Shown here piece by piece: positions 41,676-50,347 of a DNA stretch of 64,000 nt. The DNA is from Photorhabdus namnaonensis. Lineage in GTDB: Bacteria; Pseudomonadota; Gammaproteobacteria; Enterobacterales; Enterobacteriaceae. A program made the translations under genes and the position numbers. Numbering within the stretch: position 1 is the stretch's first letter; every line of letters begins with the position of its first letter. A model generated the notes under the pieces. It was given only the letters and a program-made list of their open reading frames with translations. It did no database searches and was not told the origin of the DNA. The stretch lies in assembly GCF_001684335.1 (NCBI RefSeq), contig NZ_LOIC01000018.1, forward strand, positions 221,471 to 285,470, in the 5' to 3' direction.

Positions 41676-42251
41676 TTAACTGCTCCCATAATTGTAACTA
41701 CCGTCATAACTGACAGTATTGTTGTAACGAATTGATACAGACTGATATTCCAAGCTGGTAAGGTGGCAGCGTGCAGGCGCAAACGCTGCCAGTGTAGTGC
41801 GCAATAGCGAGGCTTGATCATTGGTAATAGGTTGCTGAAGTATGATGCGATAATCTGCCCAAGATGTTGAATCTCCGTGAACATAATTACCGTTATGGCT
41901 GGCATGACCGTCATAATTGATTTGACCAGTGCCTTCAATTAAATCAATCTCACCAAACCCAAAACGACGGATAATTTCACGAATTGACCACGGTGTGCCT
42001 TTATACCGATGCAATTCTATAGCCGACTTGATTAACGTGCGGCGAGCATTGTCTGATTCGACAAGCTCCCAGCCATCGTTAAATAGGGAGAATTGATTTG
42101 CCAGCCAATGCAGCGCGCTGCTATCGACAGTATCAATGAGATAAACCATTAATTGGGTTAAATCGATATCATCAAAACGGGAGGCCAACTGACCTAATGC
42201 ACGCATACTGATATCAGCTTCTAGTGGAGGTGGTAGATGTAACTTAACCAT
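41676..42251 (-). CDS. Phage tail protein I (P2 gpI family)
   Basis: Baseplate protein between J and the fibre in P2-like tails. The 191-residue protein has the family core ALHWLANQFSLFNDGWELVE, KGTPWSIREIIRRFGFGEID, then ASLLRTTLAAFAPARCHLTS. The C-terminus contains a Gly/Tyr/Ser-rich tail. It overlaps the J gene by 8 bases and ends one base before the fibre start. Confidence 0.88.
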   Translation of the reverse strand: MVKLHLPPPLEADISMRALGQLASRFDDIDLTQLMVYLIDTVDSSALHWLANQFSLFNDGWELVESDNARRTLIKSAIELHRYKGTPWSIREIIRRFGFGEIDLIEGTGQINYDGHASHNGNYVHGDSTSWADYRIILQQPITNDQASLLRTTLAAFAPARCHLTSLEYQSVSIRYNNTVSYDGSYNYGSS

Positions 42252-43347
42252 CAGCGACTCCAGTGACTACAACAGTGATACCGATACAATTCGCCCATTC
42301 ATTTTCACCTACAACCTGAAACGTAGGAGACTCCAGTACGACTTGATAGACGCCAGAAACAGACAGTGTTGAGATGATTTGGCTGGGAACAATATCTTTT
42401 CCTAACGTTGTTGCTCGTTCAGCTACCCATGTTTGTATGGCTTGTTCTGCTGCCGGTTGAATACCAAGCGTATTAACGCCACTGTACAAGGTCAGTTTCG
42501 CCTTGATGGTATAATCAACCTTCACAGGAGGTTTTGCATGTACAATGTCAGTCAACGGGCGGATTTTTTCATCAGAACAAAAACTTTTCACCAGCGTTAA
42601 AATGCTTTCATCTGGCAACCCTGTTGCCAATAGTGGAAACAGTTCAACAACACCCGGAATGGGAGACCTGACTGCAACATCAACAATATTGGGGTGAGCA
42701 CGCATGGCATGAAATCGATAAGCCTGACGACTGCCCGCATTAGTAAACGATTCAGGGGCCATCTTGATTCGTACACGTAGCCTCTCGTCACTTTCTTCTG
42801 CCGAACCACCACTACTCACTATTGTGTTGATCACTTGCAGGTCAATGTCGTCGATTTCATCCAACAATGTACTGATTTGTGCTGGTTGCCAGCTATTCCC
42901 TGATAATCCAGCATCTGTACAAGTAGCTGTGACATTAACGAAACGTGTGCCTGCTTTCAGAACAGCATCTGTATTAGTAGCAAAAATAATACTGTCCGAT
43001 GCATTAACACGAGTTCCAACTGGAATGAGTACATCTTGCTCTAATGCTTCATCAACCCTAAATTGCAGTGTTGTATGTGCAGGCTGGGCGGGTAGCCGAT
43101 ATACTCCGACCAATTCCCCTAAGTAGTCCAAAATGGGCGCACGGGCAAACTCGACCAGATTTTGCTTGGCGGCTTCCTGAACTTGCATTCGGGTCAGTGC
43201 TTCACGATATGCAAATAAATTGATCAGCAGGCGTTCTGCCTGTGCTGGGTACAAAGTCTTACCTACATCAGCCTCATACTTTGCGATCATTTCGGTTGTG
43301 ATTTTCTCTACATCACGCTCGATAAAATCAGGTTCTGTCAGCGCCAT
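42244..43347 (-). CDS. Phage baseplate protein J (P2 gpJ / Mu gp47 family)
   Basis: Wedge component of the contractile-tail baseplate. The 367-residue protein has the N-terminal FIERDVEKITTEMIAKYEAD, LINLFAYREALTRMQVQEAA, ILDYLGELVGVYRLPAQPAH, and the C-terminal ESDERLRVRIKMAPESFTNA ... AYRFHAMRAHPNIVDVAVRS of this family. It overlaps both W and I genes, showing tight packing. Confidence 0.92.
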   Translation of the reverse strand: MALTEPDFIERDVEKITTEMIAKYEADVGKTLYPAQAERLLINLFAYREALTRMQVQEAAKQNLVEFARAPILDYLGELVGVYRLPAQPAHTTLQFRVDEALEQDVLIPVGTRVNASDSIIFATNTDAVLKAGTRFVNVTATCTDAGLSGNSWQPAQISTLLDEIDDIDLQVINTIVSSGGSAEESDERLRVRIKMAPESFTNAGSRQAYRFHAMRAHPNIVDVAVRSPIPGVVELFPLLATGLPDESILTLVKSFCSDEKIRPLTDIVHAKPPVKVDYTIKAKLTLYSGVNTLGIQPAAEQAIQTWVAERATTLGKDIVPSQIISTLSVSGVYQVVLESPTFQVVGENEWANCIGITVVVTGVADG

Positions 43348-43691
43348 AGCAACTCCGTAGATTGTGTAATGCCATCAACTGCTGTCCAATTCACACGCAG
43401 AGTCAGGTGCTCTGCCTCAACATTCGGTTTCACCGATAACAACTGGCAACGAGGTTCCCAACGTGTAATAGCATCAACAGATTCCCTGACAACGTGGGGA
43501 ATAGCGCGGTCTATTGGGTAATCCATATAAAGGTGCAAGTTACTGCCGAATTCTGGTCGATGTGGATCACTGCCACGTGGTGTACGTAGAATAATGAATA
43601 TTGCTTGGGCGATATCATCCAGCCCACAGGCAATTTTGCCTGAGTTCTGGAGAGCGGGTTGCCAAAAAACAGAGTGTGAGTTCGTATTCAT
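43338..43691 (-). CDS. Phage baseplate protein W (gp25-like)
   Basis: Baseplate core protein homologous to T4 gp25 and P2 gpW. The 117-residue protein has the diagnostic block IILRTPRGSDPHRPEFGSNL, and DRAIPHVVRESVDAITRWEP. It overlaps J by 10 bases. A 45-base gap separates it from V. Confidence 0.9.
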   Translation of the reverse strand: MNTNSHSVFWQPALQNSGKIACGLDDIAQAIFIILRTPRGSDPHRPEFGSNLHLYMDYPIDRAIPHVVRESVDAITRWEPRCQLLSVKPNVEAEHLTLRVNWTAVDGITQSTELLWR

Positions 43692-43736
43692 GGGGACAGT
43701 ATCGCCCTCGGCAGGAATATCTAATATTAAAGACGT

Positions 43737-44342
43737 TTAAAGAACCCCATGAGAATGATGATTCGAGCTACCACCTTCATCCATGATGCTGCCCGTTGCA
43801 TGGATGTTGCCATTCACGCTGACATTGCCCTGAATGGTCGCAGCAACTCCATTACCACCAGAACCCGACAGTCCATTTTGGTAAGTTAATTGGCCTTTCA
43901 CTAACATATTTCCGGTTACGATTGTTTCCGGCGCATCAATGGTTGCCTGCTGTGTCTGAATAACAACATTGGCTCCCACCGCGATCTTAATGTGCTGAAT
44001 GCCGCCATTAATAGTCAGGGTGTGTGAGGTTCGATCATAGTAAAAAGCTGCATCATCTGCATAAGTCATACCACGGACGTCTTTATTGTTAGCTGACGGT
44101 TTATCAACACTGGAATAGATAGCACCTAAAATAACACCATCTTCACCATTGGCATCCAATAATACTTCGACTTGTTCCCCAACATCGGGCAACCAATAGT
44201 CTTTGTTATTCTGGGTATTGCGCTGCAACACATTCAGCCAATTAGTACGCATATTATCGCATTCAGGCAATCGCACGCGGGCACGAACAGTAGCAGGATC
44301 TATGGCGCTAATCGTACCAACTTGACGAGTTACACTGCTCAT
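43737..44342 (-). CDS. Phage baseplate assembly protein V (tail spike/puncturing tip)
   Basis: Membrane-piercing spike at the tail tip. The 201-residue protein has the OB-fold start RQVGTISAIDPATVRARVRL, LPDVGEQVEVLLDANGEDGV, then a beta-helical repeat region (HIKIAVGANVVIQTQQATID, GNMLVKGQLTYQNG) and the C-terminal NIHATGSIMDEGGSSNHHSH, whose histidine-rich tip binds a metal ion in P2 gpV. It overlaps D by 4 bases. Confidence 0.92.
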   Translation of the reverse strand: MSSVTRQVGTISAIDPATVRARVRLPECDNMRTNWLNVLQRNTQNNKDYWLPDVGEQVEVLLDANGEDGVILGAIYSSVDKPSANNKDVRGMTYADDAAFYYDRTSHTLTINGGIQHIKIAVGANVVIQTQQATIDAPETIVTGNMLVKGQLTYQNGLSGSGGNGVAATIQGNVSVNGNIHATGSIMDEGGSSNHHSHGVL

Positions 44343-45517
44343 TTGGATTCCTCCTCGATGATCGTGTCGGAAGAACCATCGGGCTTATATACAACCAATT
44401 TCTGAGTCTTATCTTTTTTATCTTTCTTGGATTTGCTTGATGTAACAGGGCCTCGAGCAACTTCAAGTTCAGTTATATATCCGCTGTTGCGATCAAAAGA
44501 GTGGTGAGCTGAAGTAATTAACCATTGTCCAGATAACTTGCCAAATTCAATCAACTCAATTTTATTTCCGGCGGTTAACTGAGGGGCTCCCATCAATGAA
44601 AGTGAGCCATTCTGCTGATACTCATTATGTGAATCCAGTGCTGACGTGGCCTTTATTTCAGCGCTATCCTTGTTAGCAGCCCGGCTGTTTACTTTTAAGG
44701 TATCTGCGCTGGTTTCTTTACCGCTACTTTTGCCTCTTGAATTAGACTGACTACTTGTACTGGTCGTGCCATCAGCTTCATAGACAATCAACTTTTTATC
44801 ATCAGCCTTTTGGTGCTTCACTTTGGCTTTTTTATAGACTTTATTAATCGTGTCCCGCAGTGAAAATCGGGCAACATCGCGAGGGTGTAATTTTTTTATC
44901 GGTTCTTGGCTGCGCAAAGTAGCTAAGCGAGAGAAAATTAGCTGTTCACTGACAACCTTAACGGCATAACCATATTCACTAGCCAGCCGCTTCAGGAACG
45001 CCACATCGGTTTCAGAATATTGTGTCACCCTGTCAATCTTGATGATTTCGATACTGCCGATCAGCTTTAACCGATGTTTCTTGGCGATACGACTAGCAAT
45101 AGCGGCCAGTGTTGTATTCTCAAATCCACGGTTAGACTTGGTACGCAATGCCGTATTGATAGACGTTGCTACACCTCGAACAGATACAATAGAAGGAGGG
45201 ATGCTGACTTCAATTTCATCAATGTAGAATGAGCCACAATTCAGTAGCCGTTCGCTGAAATAGCCCAACTTCAATGTCAACGTATCACCTTTGCCCGGAT
45301 ACCATTTATCTAGCCAGCGACCATCAGTATCATCCAATTCTACCTCTATTTCATCAGATTCGCTTTTGATGTTGTCGGTATAGCTGACACGAGTGACATA
45401 AGGAGTGATGTCACTTGTGATATCTTTTTGCAAATATCGTAACGTGAATGTCGGTCTTAAAACCTCTGAGACACCCGTTATAGATGGTGTTTGCTTAGGA
45501 TAAATTATCTCAGCCAC
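44339..45517 (-). CDS. Phage tail/late control protein D (P2 gpD family)
   Basis: Baseplate hub protein homologous to T4 gp27. The 392-residue protein has the family start RPTFTLRYLQKDITSDITPY, DDTDGRWLDKWYPGKGDTLT, QYSETDVAFLKRLASEYGYA and SGQWLITSAHHSFDRNSGYI. A Ser/Lys-rich, low-complexity insert is near residues 235-285. Two related segments, KKLIVYEADG (241-250) and QKLVVYKPDG (372-381), occur within it, the second in a C-terminal extension absent from many gpD. Confidence 0.9.
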   Translation of the reverse strand: MAEIIYPKQTPSITGVSEVLRPTFTLRYLQKDITSDITPYVTRVSYTDNIKSESDEIEVELDDTDGRWLDKWYPGKGDTLTLKLGYFSERLLNCGSFYIDEIEVSIPPSIVSVRGVATSINTALRTKSNRGFENTTLAAIASRIAKKHRLKLIGSIEIIKIDRVTQYSETDVAFLKRLASEYGYAVKVVSEQLIFSRLATLRSQEPIKKLHPRDVARFSLRDTINKVYKKAKVKHQKADDKKLIVYEADGTTSTSSQSNSRGKSSGKETSADTLKVNSRAANKDSAEIKATSALDSHNEYQQNGSLSLMGAPQLTAGNKIELIEFGKLSGQWLITSAHHSFDRNSGYITELEVARGPVTSSKSKKDKKDKTQKLVVYKPDGSSDTIIEEESK

Positions 45518-45717
45518 GGTGGTGTATCCTCTTCAGTTACTACATTGTCAGCGTCAATGATAGGTATCAACAATACGATCCCAGATGGCAATACAGGTGT
45601 AACTGCAACGTGCGGATTGGCAGCAATTATGCGAGCATAACCTAAAGAGTCACCATAATAATGGTGAGCCAATAAATCCCATCTATCTCCCTCTTTCGTT
45701 ATGTGTTCAAGAAACAT
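45505..45717 (-). CDS. Phage tail protein X (LysM-like)
   Basis: Small tail protein of the P2 gpX family with a LysM-like fold. The start at 45717 (ATG, AAGGA ten bases upstream) is preferred over the TTG at 45723. The 70-residue protein reads MFLEHITKEGDRWDLLAHHY, YGDSLGYARIIAANPHVAVT, ending in LIPIIDAD... It overlaps D by 13 bases. Confidence 0.88.
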   Translation of the reverse strand: MFLEHITKEGDRWDLLAHHYYGDSLGYARIIAANPHVAVTPVLPSGIVLLIPIIDADNVVTEEDTPPWLR

Positions 45718-45719
45718 GA

Positions 45720-46604
45720 TCAAAGTGTCCTTGTGGTAATTTGCGCGGCCATCTTACTGAGCGCGGGTGATATTGATGTAAATGTTGAACTTGCCGATTC
45801 AAGTTGAGCTGATACAGAATCTAATGCAGCAGAGATATTACTGTTATCTGCACGGCTTAATGACGATTGAGCATTGTTAACAAATGTTACTGCTTGCCCC
45901 GTTGCTCTGGTCAATTGAATTGCATCTGGCAATGAGTCACCGAGTGATTGAAAAGCCGGATAGCTTTTCCCTAATGGACCAGCAGTATTGTTGAGTCCGG
46001 TAAGAAGACCTGGTACGCGGGTTAACGCTACGGCCGGGTTGTCTTTCATCTTCTGTGCAATACGTACCGCACTGATAGTCGTTTGCAGTGCTGATTGTGC
46101 TTGTTTGGCATAATTCACTCCATCCCTGACTTTTTTAGCCATACCTGATGGTTTCGGTATTGCATTAGACAACGCCTTTGTATTCGGGACATGAGATTTA
46201 ATGGCAGGCGGTTTCAGTGGTTTTTTAGGATCACCGATATATTCACGTAATGTCACTGAGGCATTGAGGGCAAATATATTACCTACTGAATCCGTTTGCT
46301 CACTGGAGGCTGTCACATCAGTAATAACAAACCAGCCACGGTAATCACCATTTCCGAATATTAGCGCGAGTGCTTGATGTTTCCGCATTGCTTCACGCAG
46401 CCGATTCAATTCAATATCCGGCGCACAATAATGTTGATGAAAGACCAAGCTAATTTGAATTTCATCCAGTTTCTCACCTACGAATTGCAAGCCGGGCTTA
46501 CCCTGAATTCGGGCATGTTCAGCATAATCAACACCAAACGTTACATCAAAACCATCCCAATATGTGATTAGCTCAAATTCAATATCACCTAATACAGCAA
46601 ACAT
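45720..46604 (-). CDS. Phage tail protein U with long C-terminal extension
   Basis: P2 gpU-type tail terminator: residues 1-130 carry MFAVLGDIEFELITYWDGFD, AEHARIQGKPGLQFVGEKLD, YRGWFVITDV and VTLREYIGD. P2 gpU is about 160 residues; this one is 294, with an Ala/Ser-rich extension (about residues 140-294) predicted helical and low in complexity. It shares one base with the tape measure stop... its own start lies directly after that gene. The extension's role is unknown. Confidence 0.85.
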   Translation of the reverse strand: MFAVLGDIEFELITYWDGFDVTFGVDYAEHARIQGKPGLQFVGEKLDEIQISLVFHQHYCAPDIELNRLREAMRKHQALALIFGNGDYRGWFVITDVTASSEQTDSVGNIFALNASVTLREYIGDPKKPLKPPAIKSHVPNTKALSNAIPKPSGMAKKVRDGVNYAKQAQSALQTTISAVRIAQKMKDNPAVALTRVPGLLTGLNNTAGPLGKSYPAFQSLGDSLPDAIQLTRATGQAVTFVNNAQSSLSRADNSNISAALDSVSAQLESASSTFTSISPALSKMAAQITTRTL

Positions 46605-49156
46605 TATCCGTACCTCCGACGTTCTCTCTGAATAACAATACGCTCCAGCAGTTTTTCTAATTCACGCATACTCAGGTTTAAGGCTTGACTAATATCGGGT
46701 ATAGCCGTTTGTTGTTTATCACCAATGTATATTTGCGGGGCGAAAGAGATAGAAAAACCATTATTGCTGTTGCCAGCATCTTTATAACCTGTTCGTTTAA
46801 TTGGATTGCCCGACATCACCTCAGGAGGTGAGATTTGTGGGACATCAGGGGTCATTCCCTCAGTCAGACGCTGAGAGGCACGAGCAGCCAACGGCGTAGT
46901 ACGATCAATACCAACAACCGTACCTTGCACAATATTATCGCCAAATCCCATAAATACCCGACTGGGAGATTGAATACCTAATGCTTCTTTAAACCAGCTA
47001 GAAACTTTGCCACCAAAGTTTTTAATGGTGTCCTTAGCCGTGGTCAGCATATTAGAAATACCATTAACCAACCCATTAACGATATTTTTACCAAAGTCAG
47101 TAAAATTATCGGGCATATCCATGCCAAACCATTTCATAACGTCAGCGAATGTTTTATAGAACAATCCCAATGGCGACCAATTTAAAATTAATTTACTGAC
47201 CTCAAATATTCCGCCATCAAACGCATTAGTAATGTCATTCCATCGAGCTGTAAACCAACCTTTGACGTTAGACCAAATATTTTTGATTCCCTGCCATCCC
47301 ATTTGGAAAGCGAATTTTACTAAGACCCAAAGCCGTTTAAAGAAATTACTGATGGGCTTCCAATAGCGATAGATAAGATAAGCGGCCACTGCAATACTAG
47401 TGATGATCAATCCGATAGGATTCATTAATAGTGTGCGTCCAATCCACAAAATAGCTCTGCCAGCTAACATCAAGCCCTTATAGAGAGCACTACCGAGGAT
47501 TCTACCCAACCAGAGAGCTGCTCCGGCTATTTTTCCCAAGATGTTTGCAACGACACCAAATCTGCCGCCACTGCCGATAGCCATTCGAAACAGTAACCAC
47601 CGTGTGCGCATTAACATTGCGCCTTTCCAGATATCAGTTATAGGGGAAAGCAAAAGATTAAGACCTAATCTGACACCGATTGAAGCTGCTTTGAATGCCA
47701 AGAACCCGCCGACCAACGTGACAACATTGCTGATGAGTTCAGGATTAGCGGCCAGCCATTTTCCGGTCTTGTCCATCAATGGAATAAAGGTTTCGGCTAA
47801 CTGTATTAATGCTGGACGCAGCGACTGACCAATGCTAATAGCCGAATCATTAAACTCAATTTGAGTACGCCGCCACTGTGCTTCTAAGGTATCGTTCTGT
47901 TTATCAAAATCGGTATCAACAGATTTTTGTGCCGAATCAGTCCCCATGCCTGTTTTGATACGCTGATAATCTCCCCAACGTTGCCGCATGGCCAAGAGAT
48001 GGTTGACTGTCTGTACGTCGGTGAAAATAGAGGATAGCCCGAAGGATTCCATGAGCATACGCTGTGCATCTTCATCACCTCTGGCTCCCGCTTTTTTCCA
48101 CTCTTTCATGAGATCAGCGCCTTTACTCTTGATAAAGCGGTCTGCGATCATGATTGAGGCTTCATATTGTGAGTACCCCGAAGAAACATATCTGCTCATT
48201 GAGGTTTGATAATCGACGTCAGCTTCAGCGTATCTTTTGGCAATATCACCACGTCCCATTGAAGCTAGCCAGTTCCTCATATTGGTAGCTGCTTCACCTT
48301 CCGTTCCTGCGCCTTCACGGCCAACTTCCAAGCTGGCTATAATCTGTGAAACTGCCTCCTGACCATATATTCCCTTACCAGCAAATTGCTGCGCCATTTC
48401 TGGAAAGTATTGGGCGAGATCTTTTAATTCAAAACGACCCGATTTAGCACCGAAAACGGCTCGGTTAAAGGCTTCCTTGAGCGCTTGATCGCCTTCAATT
48501 TTCAGGGACTCAAAGGACAGAGCCATTTTGGCTAAGTCATTAATATTAGCTTTGGATGCCGTGGCGATGTGGCCCAATAATCTACTCATATCGGTCGATT
48601 TCATGGGAGATTTTCCGGCGGCAACCAATGTACCAATACCTTCCAGCAGAGTTTCTTGTAATTGGTTTGTTTGCTTGGCGTTCTGGCGCAAGATGATTCC
48701 GATTTTTTGCTCTTCTTTCGGAGACAAATTGCCCGTGACAGCTATATCCCTTAATCCTGATTCAAAAGAGGCATACTTTGTTACGGACTGAACAACGGGA
48801 GAGGATATCGTGCGAGTTAATGCATAGGTTTCGGCTCCCTGTGCATATAGCGCCATACGATTCGCTTTGGCTGCATCACTCATACTAGCCGCAGACTGTA
48901 AGCGCTGTTGCTGGCGGTTCAACTGTTCCAGTGTTCGACTGATGCGTTGTAGATCCGCATTCAAACGCTGGGCACTACGGGAACCAAGTTGACCGTAACG
49001 TTCAACAACACGGTTCAGTGCCTGCTGTCGGTTCTCCAGTTGGCGAGTCGTTTCTCCCAGTGTTCCTAGAGTACGGCGTGTACCAGACATGGCAGAACTG
49101 AATGCACTACTAATGGCCCCACCAATAATGACACCAATGGAAAATTCTGTTGACAC
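46604..49156 (-). CDS. Phage tail tape measure protein
   Basis: Sets tail length during assembly and is ejected with DNA. The 850-residue protein opens MSTEFSIGVIIGGAISSAFS, followed by a long coiled coil (residues ~30-95), the P2 gpT-type TMP core (GNLSPKEEQKIGIILRQNAK, LLEGIGTLVAAGKSPM), and hydrophobic segments near residues 480-610 with the tryptophan-rich FKRLWVLVKFAFQMGWQGIK. A membrane-active C-terminal part follows. It starts 3 bases after the E' stop. Confidence 0.9.
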   Translation of the reverse strand: MSTEFSIGVIIGGAISSAFSSAMSGTRRTLGTLGETTRQLENRQQALNRVVERYGQLGSRSAQRLNADLQRISRTLEQLNRQQQRLQSAASMSDAAKANRMALYAQGAETYALTRTISSPVVQSVTKYASFESGLRDIAVTGNLSPKEEQKIGIILRQNAKQTNQLQETLLEGIGTLVAAGKSPMKSTDMSRLLGHIATASKANINDLAKMALSFESLKIEGDQALKEAFNRAVFGAKSGRFELKDLAQYFPEMAQQFAGKGIYGQEAVSQIIASLEVGREGAGTEGEAATNMRNWLASMGRGDIAKRYAEADVDYQTSMSRYVSSGYSQYEASIMIADRFIKSKGADLMKEWKKAGARGDEDAQRMLMESFGLSSIFTDVQTVNHLLAMRQRWGDYQRIKTGMGTDSAQKSVDTDFDKQNDTLEAQWRRTQIEFNDSAISIGQSLRPALIQLAETFIPLMDKTGKWLAANPELISNVVTLVGGFLAFKAASIGVRLGLNLLLSPITDIWKGAMLMRTRWLLFRMAIGSGGRFGVVANILGKIAGAALWLGRILGSALYKGLMLAGRAILWIGRTLLMNPIGLIITSIAVAAYLIYRYWKPISNFFKRLWVLVKFAFQMGWQGIKNIWSNVKGWFTARWNDITNAFDGGIFEVSKLILNWSPLGLFYKTFADVMKWFGMDMPDNFTDFGKNIVNGLVNGISNMLTTAKDTIKNFGGKVSSWFKEALGIQSPSRVFMGFGDNIVQGTVVGIDRTTPLAARASQRLTEGMTPDVPQISPPEVMSGNPIKRTGYKDAGNSNNGFSISFAPQIYIGDKQQTAIPDISQALNLSMRELEKLLERIVIQRERRRYG

Positions 49157-49159
49157 GAA

Positions 49160-49565
49160 TTAACCGCCTCCATTCTCGCGTTTGATTTGAGTGTTGGCCT
49201 CATTCAACCAACATTCAAATTCATCCAGCGCCAGATTATCAATCTCGCTCGGCTGGAACCGGAACCATCGTGCCAACATCGCCGATGCTTGCCACACTGT
49301 TTTTATTTCCCTGATCCAATCCGATAACTTGCTGAAATCGTTTCTGTAATGCCAGATAATCAGCGACATCCATCTGTTCGATATCTTCTGGTAACAATCC
49401 TGTCGAACGTGCTATCAAAATATCATCCCAGTCAGTAGGATTTTCGCTGGCTCGCCGGGCAGCCTTGATATCTTTAACTTTCAAACGTGATAACTGAAGC
49501 TCTTCAATGCGAACGCCAGCAGCCGTGGTATAGGGAAATTGAAGATGGTAAGTCGTGGTTGACAT
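49160..49565 (-). CDS. Tail assembly chaperones E and E+E' (frameshift pair)
   Basis: The first frame (49239-49565, 108 residues; SD AGAGGAG) is a P2 gpE-like tail chaperone: HLQFPYTTAAGVRIEELQLS and DWDDILIARSTGLLPEDIEQ. A second frame in the same region, open to the stop at 49160, encodes the GpE' domain (MLARWFRFQPSEIDNLALDE, FECWLNEANTQ). It has no sensible start, so it is probably reached by a programmed frameshift. The second frame is +1 (equivalently -2) relative to the first. A run of five A (minus strand, 49304-49300; codons AAT AAA AAC) is the best slip site. P2 uses a -1 shift here, whereas Mu uses -2. Confidence 0.75.
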
Positions 49566-49633
49566 GATGATACTCCTCTGTAAGTTTCATTCAGTATCAT
49601 CCATGTATGGAAACGGAAATATTAAAGGGGATT
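49566..49633 (-). promoter_or_regulatory. Candidate late promoter/operator upstream of gene E
   Basis: Perfect 9-bp inverted repeat GATGATACT / AGTATCATC (outer bases 49566-49601) encloses the E ribosome site, and AAGGGGATT (plus strand) lies at 49625-49633. Comparable dyad-plus-AGGATT arrangements precede gene I and the holin. Binding role is inference. Confidence 0.35.
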
Positions 49634-49643
49634 AAAGAAGAAA

Positions 49644-49657
49644 GGGGCTGATGCCCC
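49644..49657. terminator. Hairpin after the 56-residue ORF
   Basis: GGGGC / GCCCC 5-bp stem with a 4-base loop, followed on the minus strand by TTTCTTCTTT. It separates the sheath-tube block from gene E. Confidence 0.6.
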
Positions 49658-49662
49658 TGTCA

Positions 49663-49833
49663 TTAGTGAGTGCGAAAGCCTCTACAGTTACGGAAAAAGT
49701 CTATCAGATATTCTTTCCCTTTCGCTGCACCGATATCGGAAAACCAACCTTCCGGAGGAATCCACTTATCAATCAAGTCGGCAAGCTTTCTGGCTTTGGA
49801 GCGAGTGCAGTCATTATTTAGTTTAACCTCCAA
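49663..49833 (-). CDS. Unrecognised 56-residue ORF between tail tube and chaperone genes
   Basis: The frame reads LEVKLNNDCTRSKARKLADL, IDKWIPPEGWFSDIGAAKGK, EYLIDFFRNCRGFRTH and is clearly protein-like. The only usual start in frame is a TTG at 49833, overlapping the last codons of the tube gene. A GGAGG is centred at the same place but would better serve the ATG at 49816, which opens a different 17-codon frame. It may be translated by coupling from the tube gene, or be a remnant. No family known to me. Confidence 0.45.
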   Translation of the reverse strand: MEVKLNNDCTRSKARKLADLIDKWIPPEGWFSDIGAAKGKEYLIDFFRNCRGFRTH

Positions 49834-50347
49834 TATTGATGCGATAATCGGTCAGTTGATCAATGCCGCCAACACGGAAGATATTGGCCAGATAATCCAG
49901 TTCTAACAGTTCCTCCCCATCCAATACTTGCTTAATATAGGTACTGGTAAAGCTACTGGAAAAATCAGCATTTTCATGTTGTTTAAATGTGCCCAGCGGA
50001 TTCTTCTTAAATAAAATGGTCAGATATGTCACCAATGGCACTTCATCAATGCGCCCCTGTGAACTGAATTTCTGGACGCTGGAACGGCACTGTAATGCCA
50101 GAGATTTATAGGGATTGGCTGCGGATAACATAGCGTCACGGTAGAAACTGTTCCACTTGATCTCGCCTTCCAGCTTATCGAAGCCTGCTGGTAGCTCCAC
50201 CTTACCGACCATCCCCAGCGCCTTATGTTCCTGCATGGTCATGGAAACGTCTGGCAGTTTCACTTCTTCAGCACGTCCCAACAGGTTATTGCCGTCAATA
50301 TAAATATTGGCGTTGGTGATGCGGTTAATCTCTATTTTTCCGGCCAT
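49823..50347 (-). CDS. Phage major tail tube protein (P2 gpFII family)
   Basis: Forms the inner tube of the contractile tail. The 174-residue protein matches the P2 FII pattern: INRITNANIYIDGNNLLGRA, EEVKLPDVSMTMQEHKALGM, VGKVELPAGFDKLEGEIKWN, with ELDYLANIFRVGGIDQL at the C-terminus. Length is within 2 residues of P2 FII. It shares a base with the sheath stop. Confidence 0.93.
   Translation of the reverse strand: MAGKIEINRITNANIYIDGNNLLGRAEEVKLPDVSMTMQEHKALGMVGKVELPAGFDKLEGEIKWNSFYRDAMLSAANPYKSLALQCRSSVQKFSSQGRIDEVPLVTYLTILFKKNPLGTFKQHENADFSSSFTSTYIKQVLDGEELLELDYLANIFRVGGIDQLTDYRINIGG

Noticed and set aside
49306-49312. GGGAAAT (minus strand) as a canonical -1 slippery heptamer for E/E'
   Set aside because: A -1 shift there meets a TAA immediately and E' is not in that frame.
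49160-49369. Independent E' gene starting at the ATG at 49369
   Set aside because: The start has no ribosome site and lies deep inside E; frameshift access fits the tail chaperone family better.
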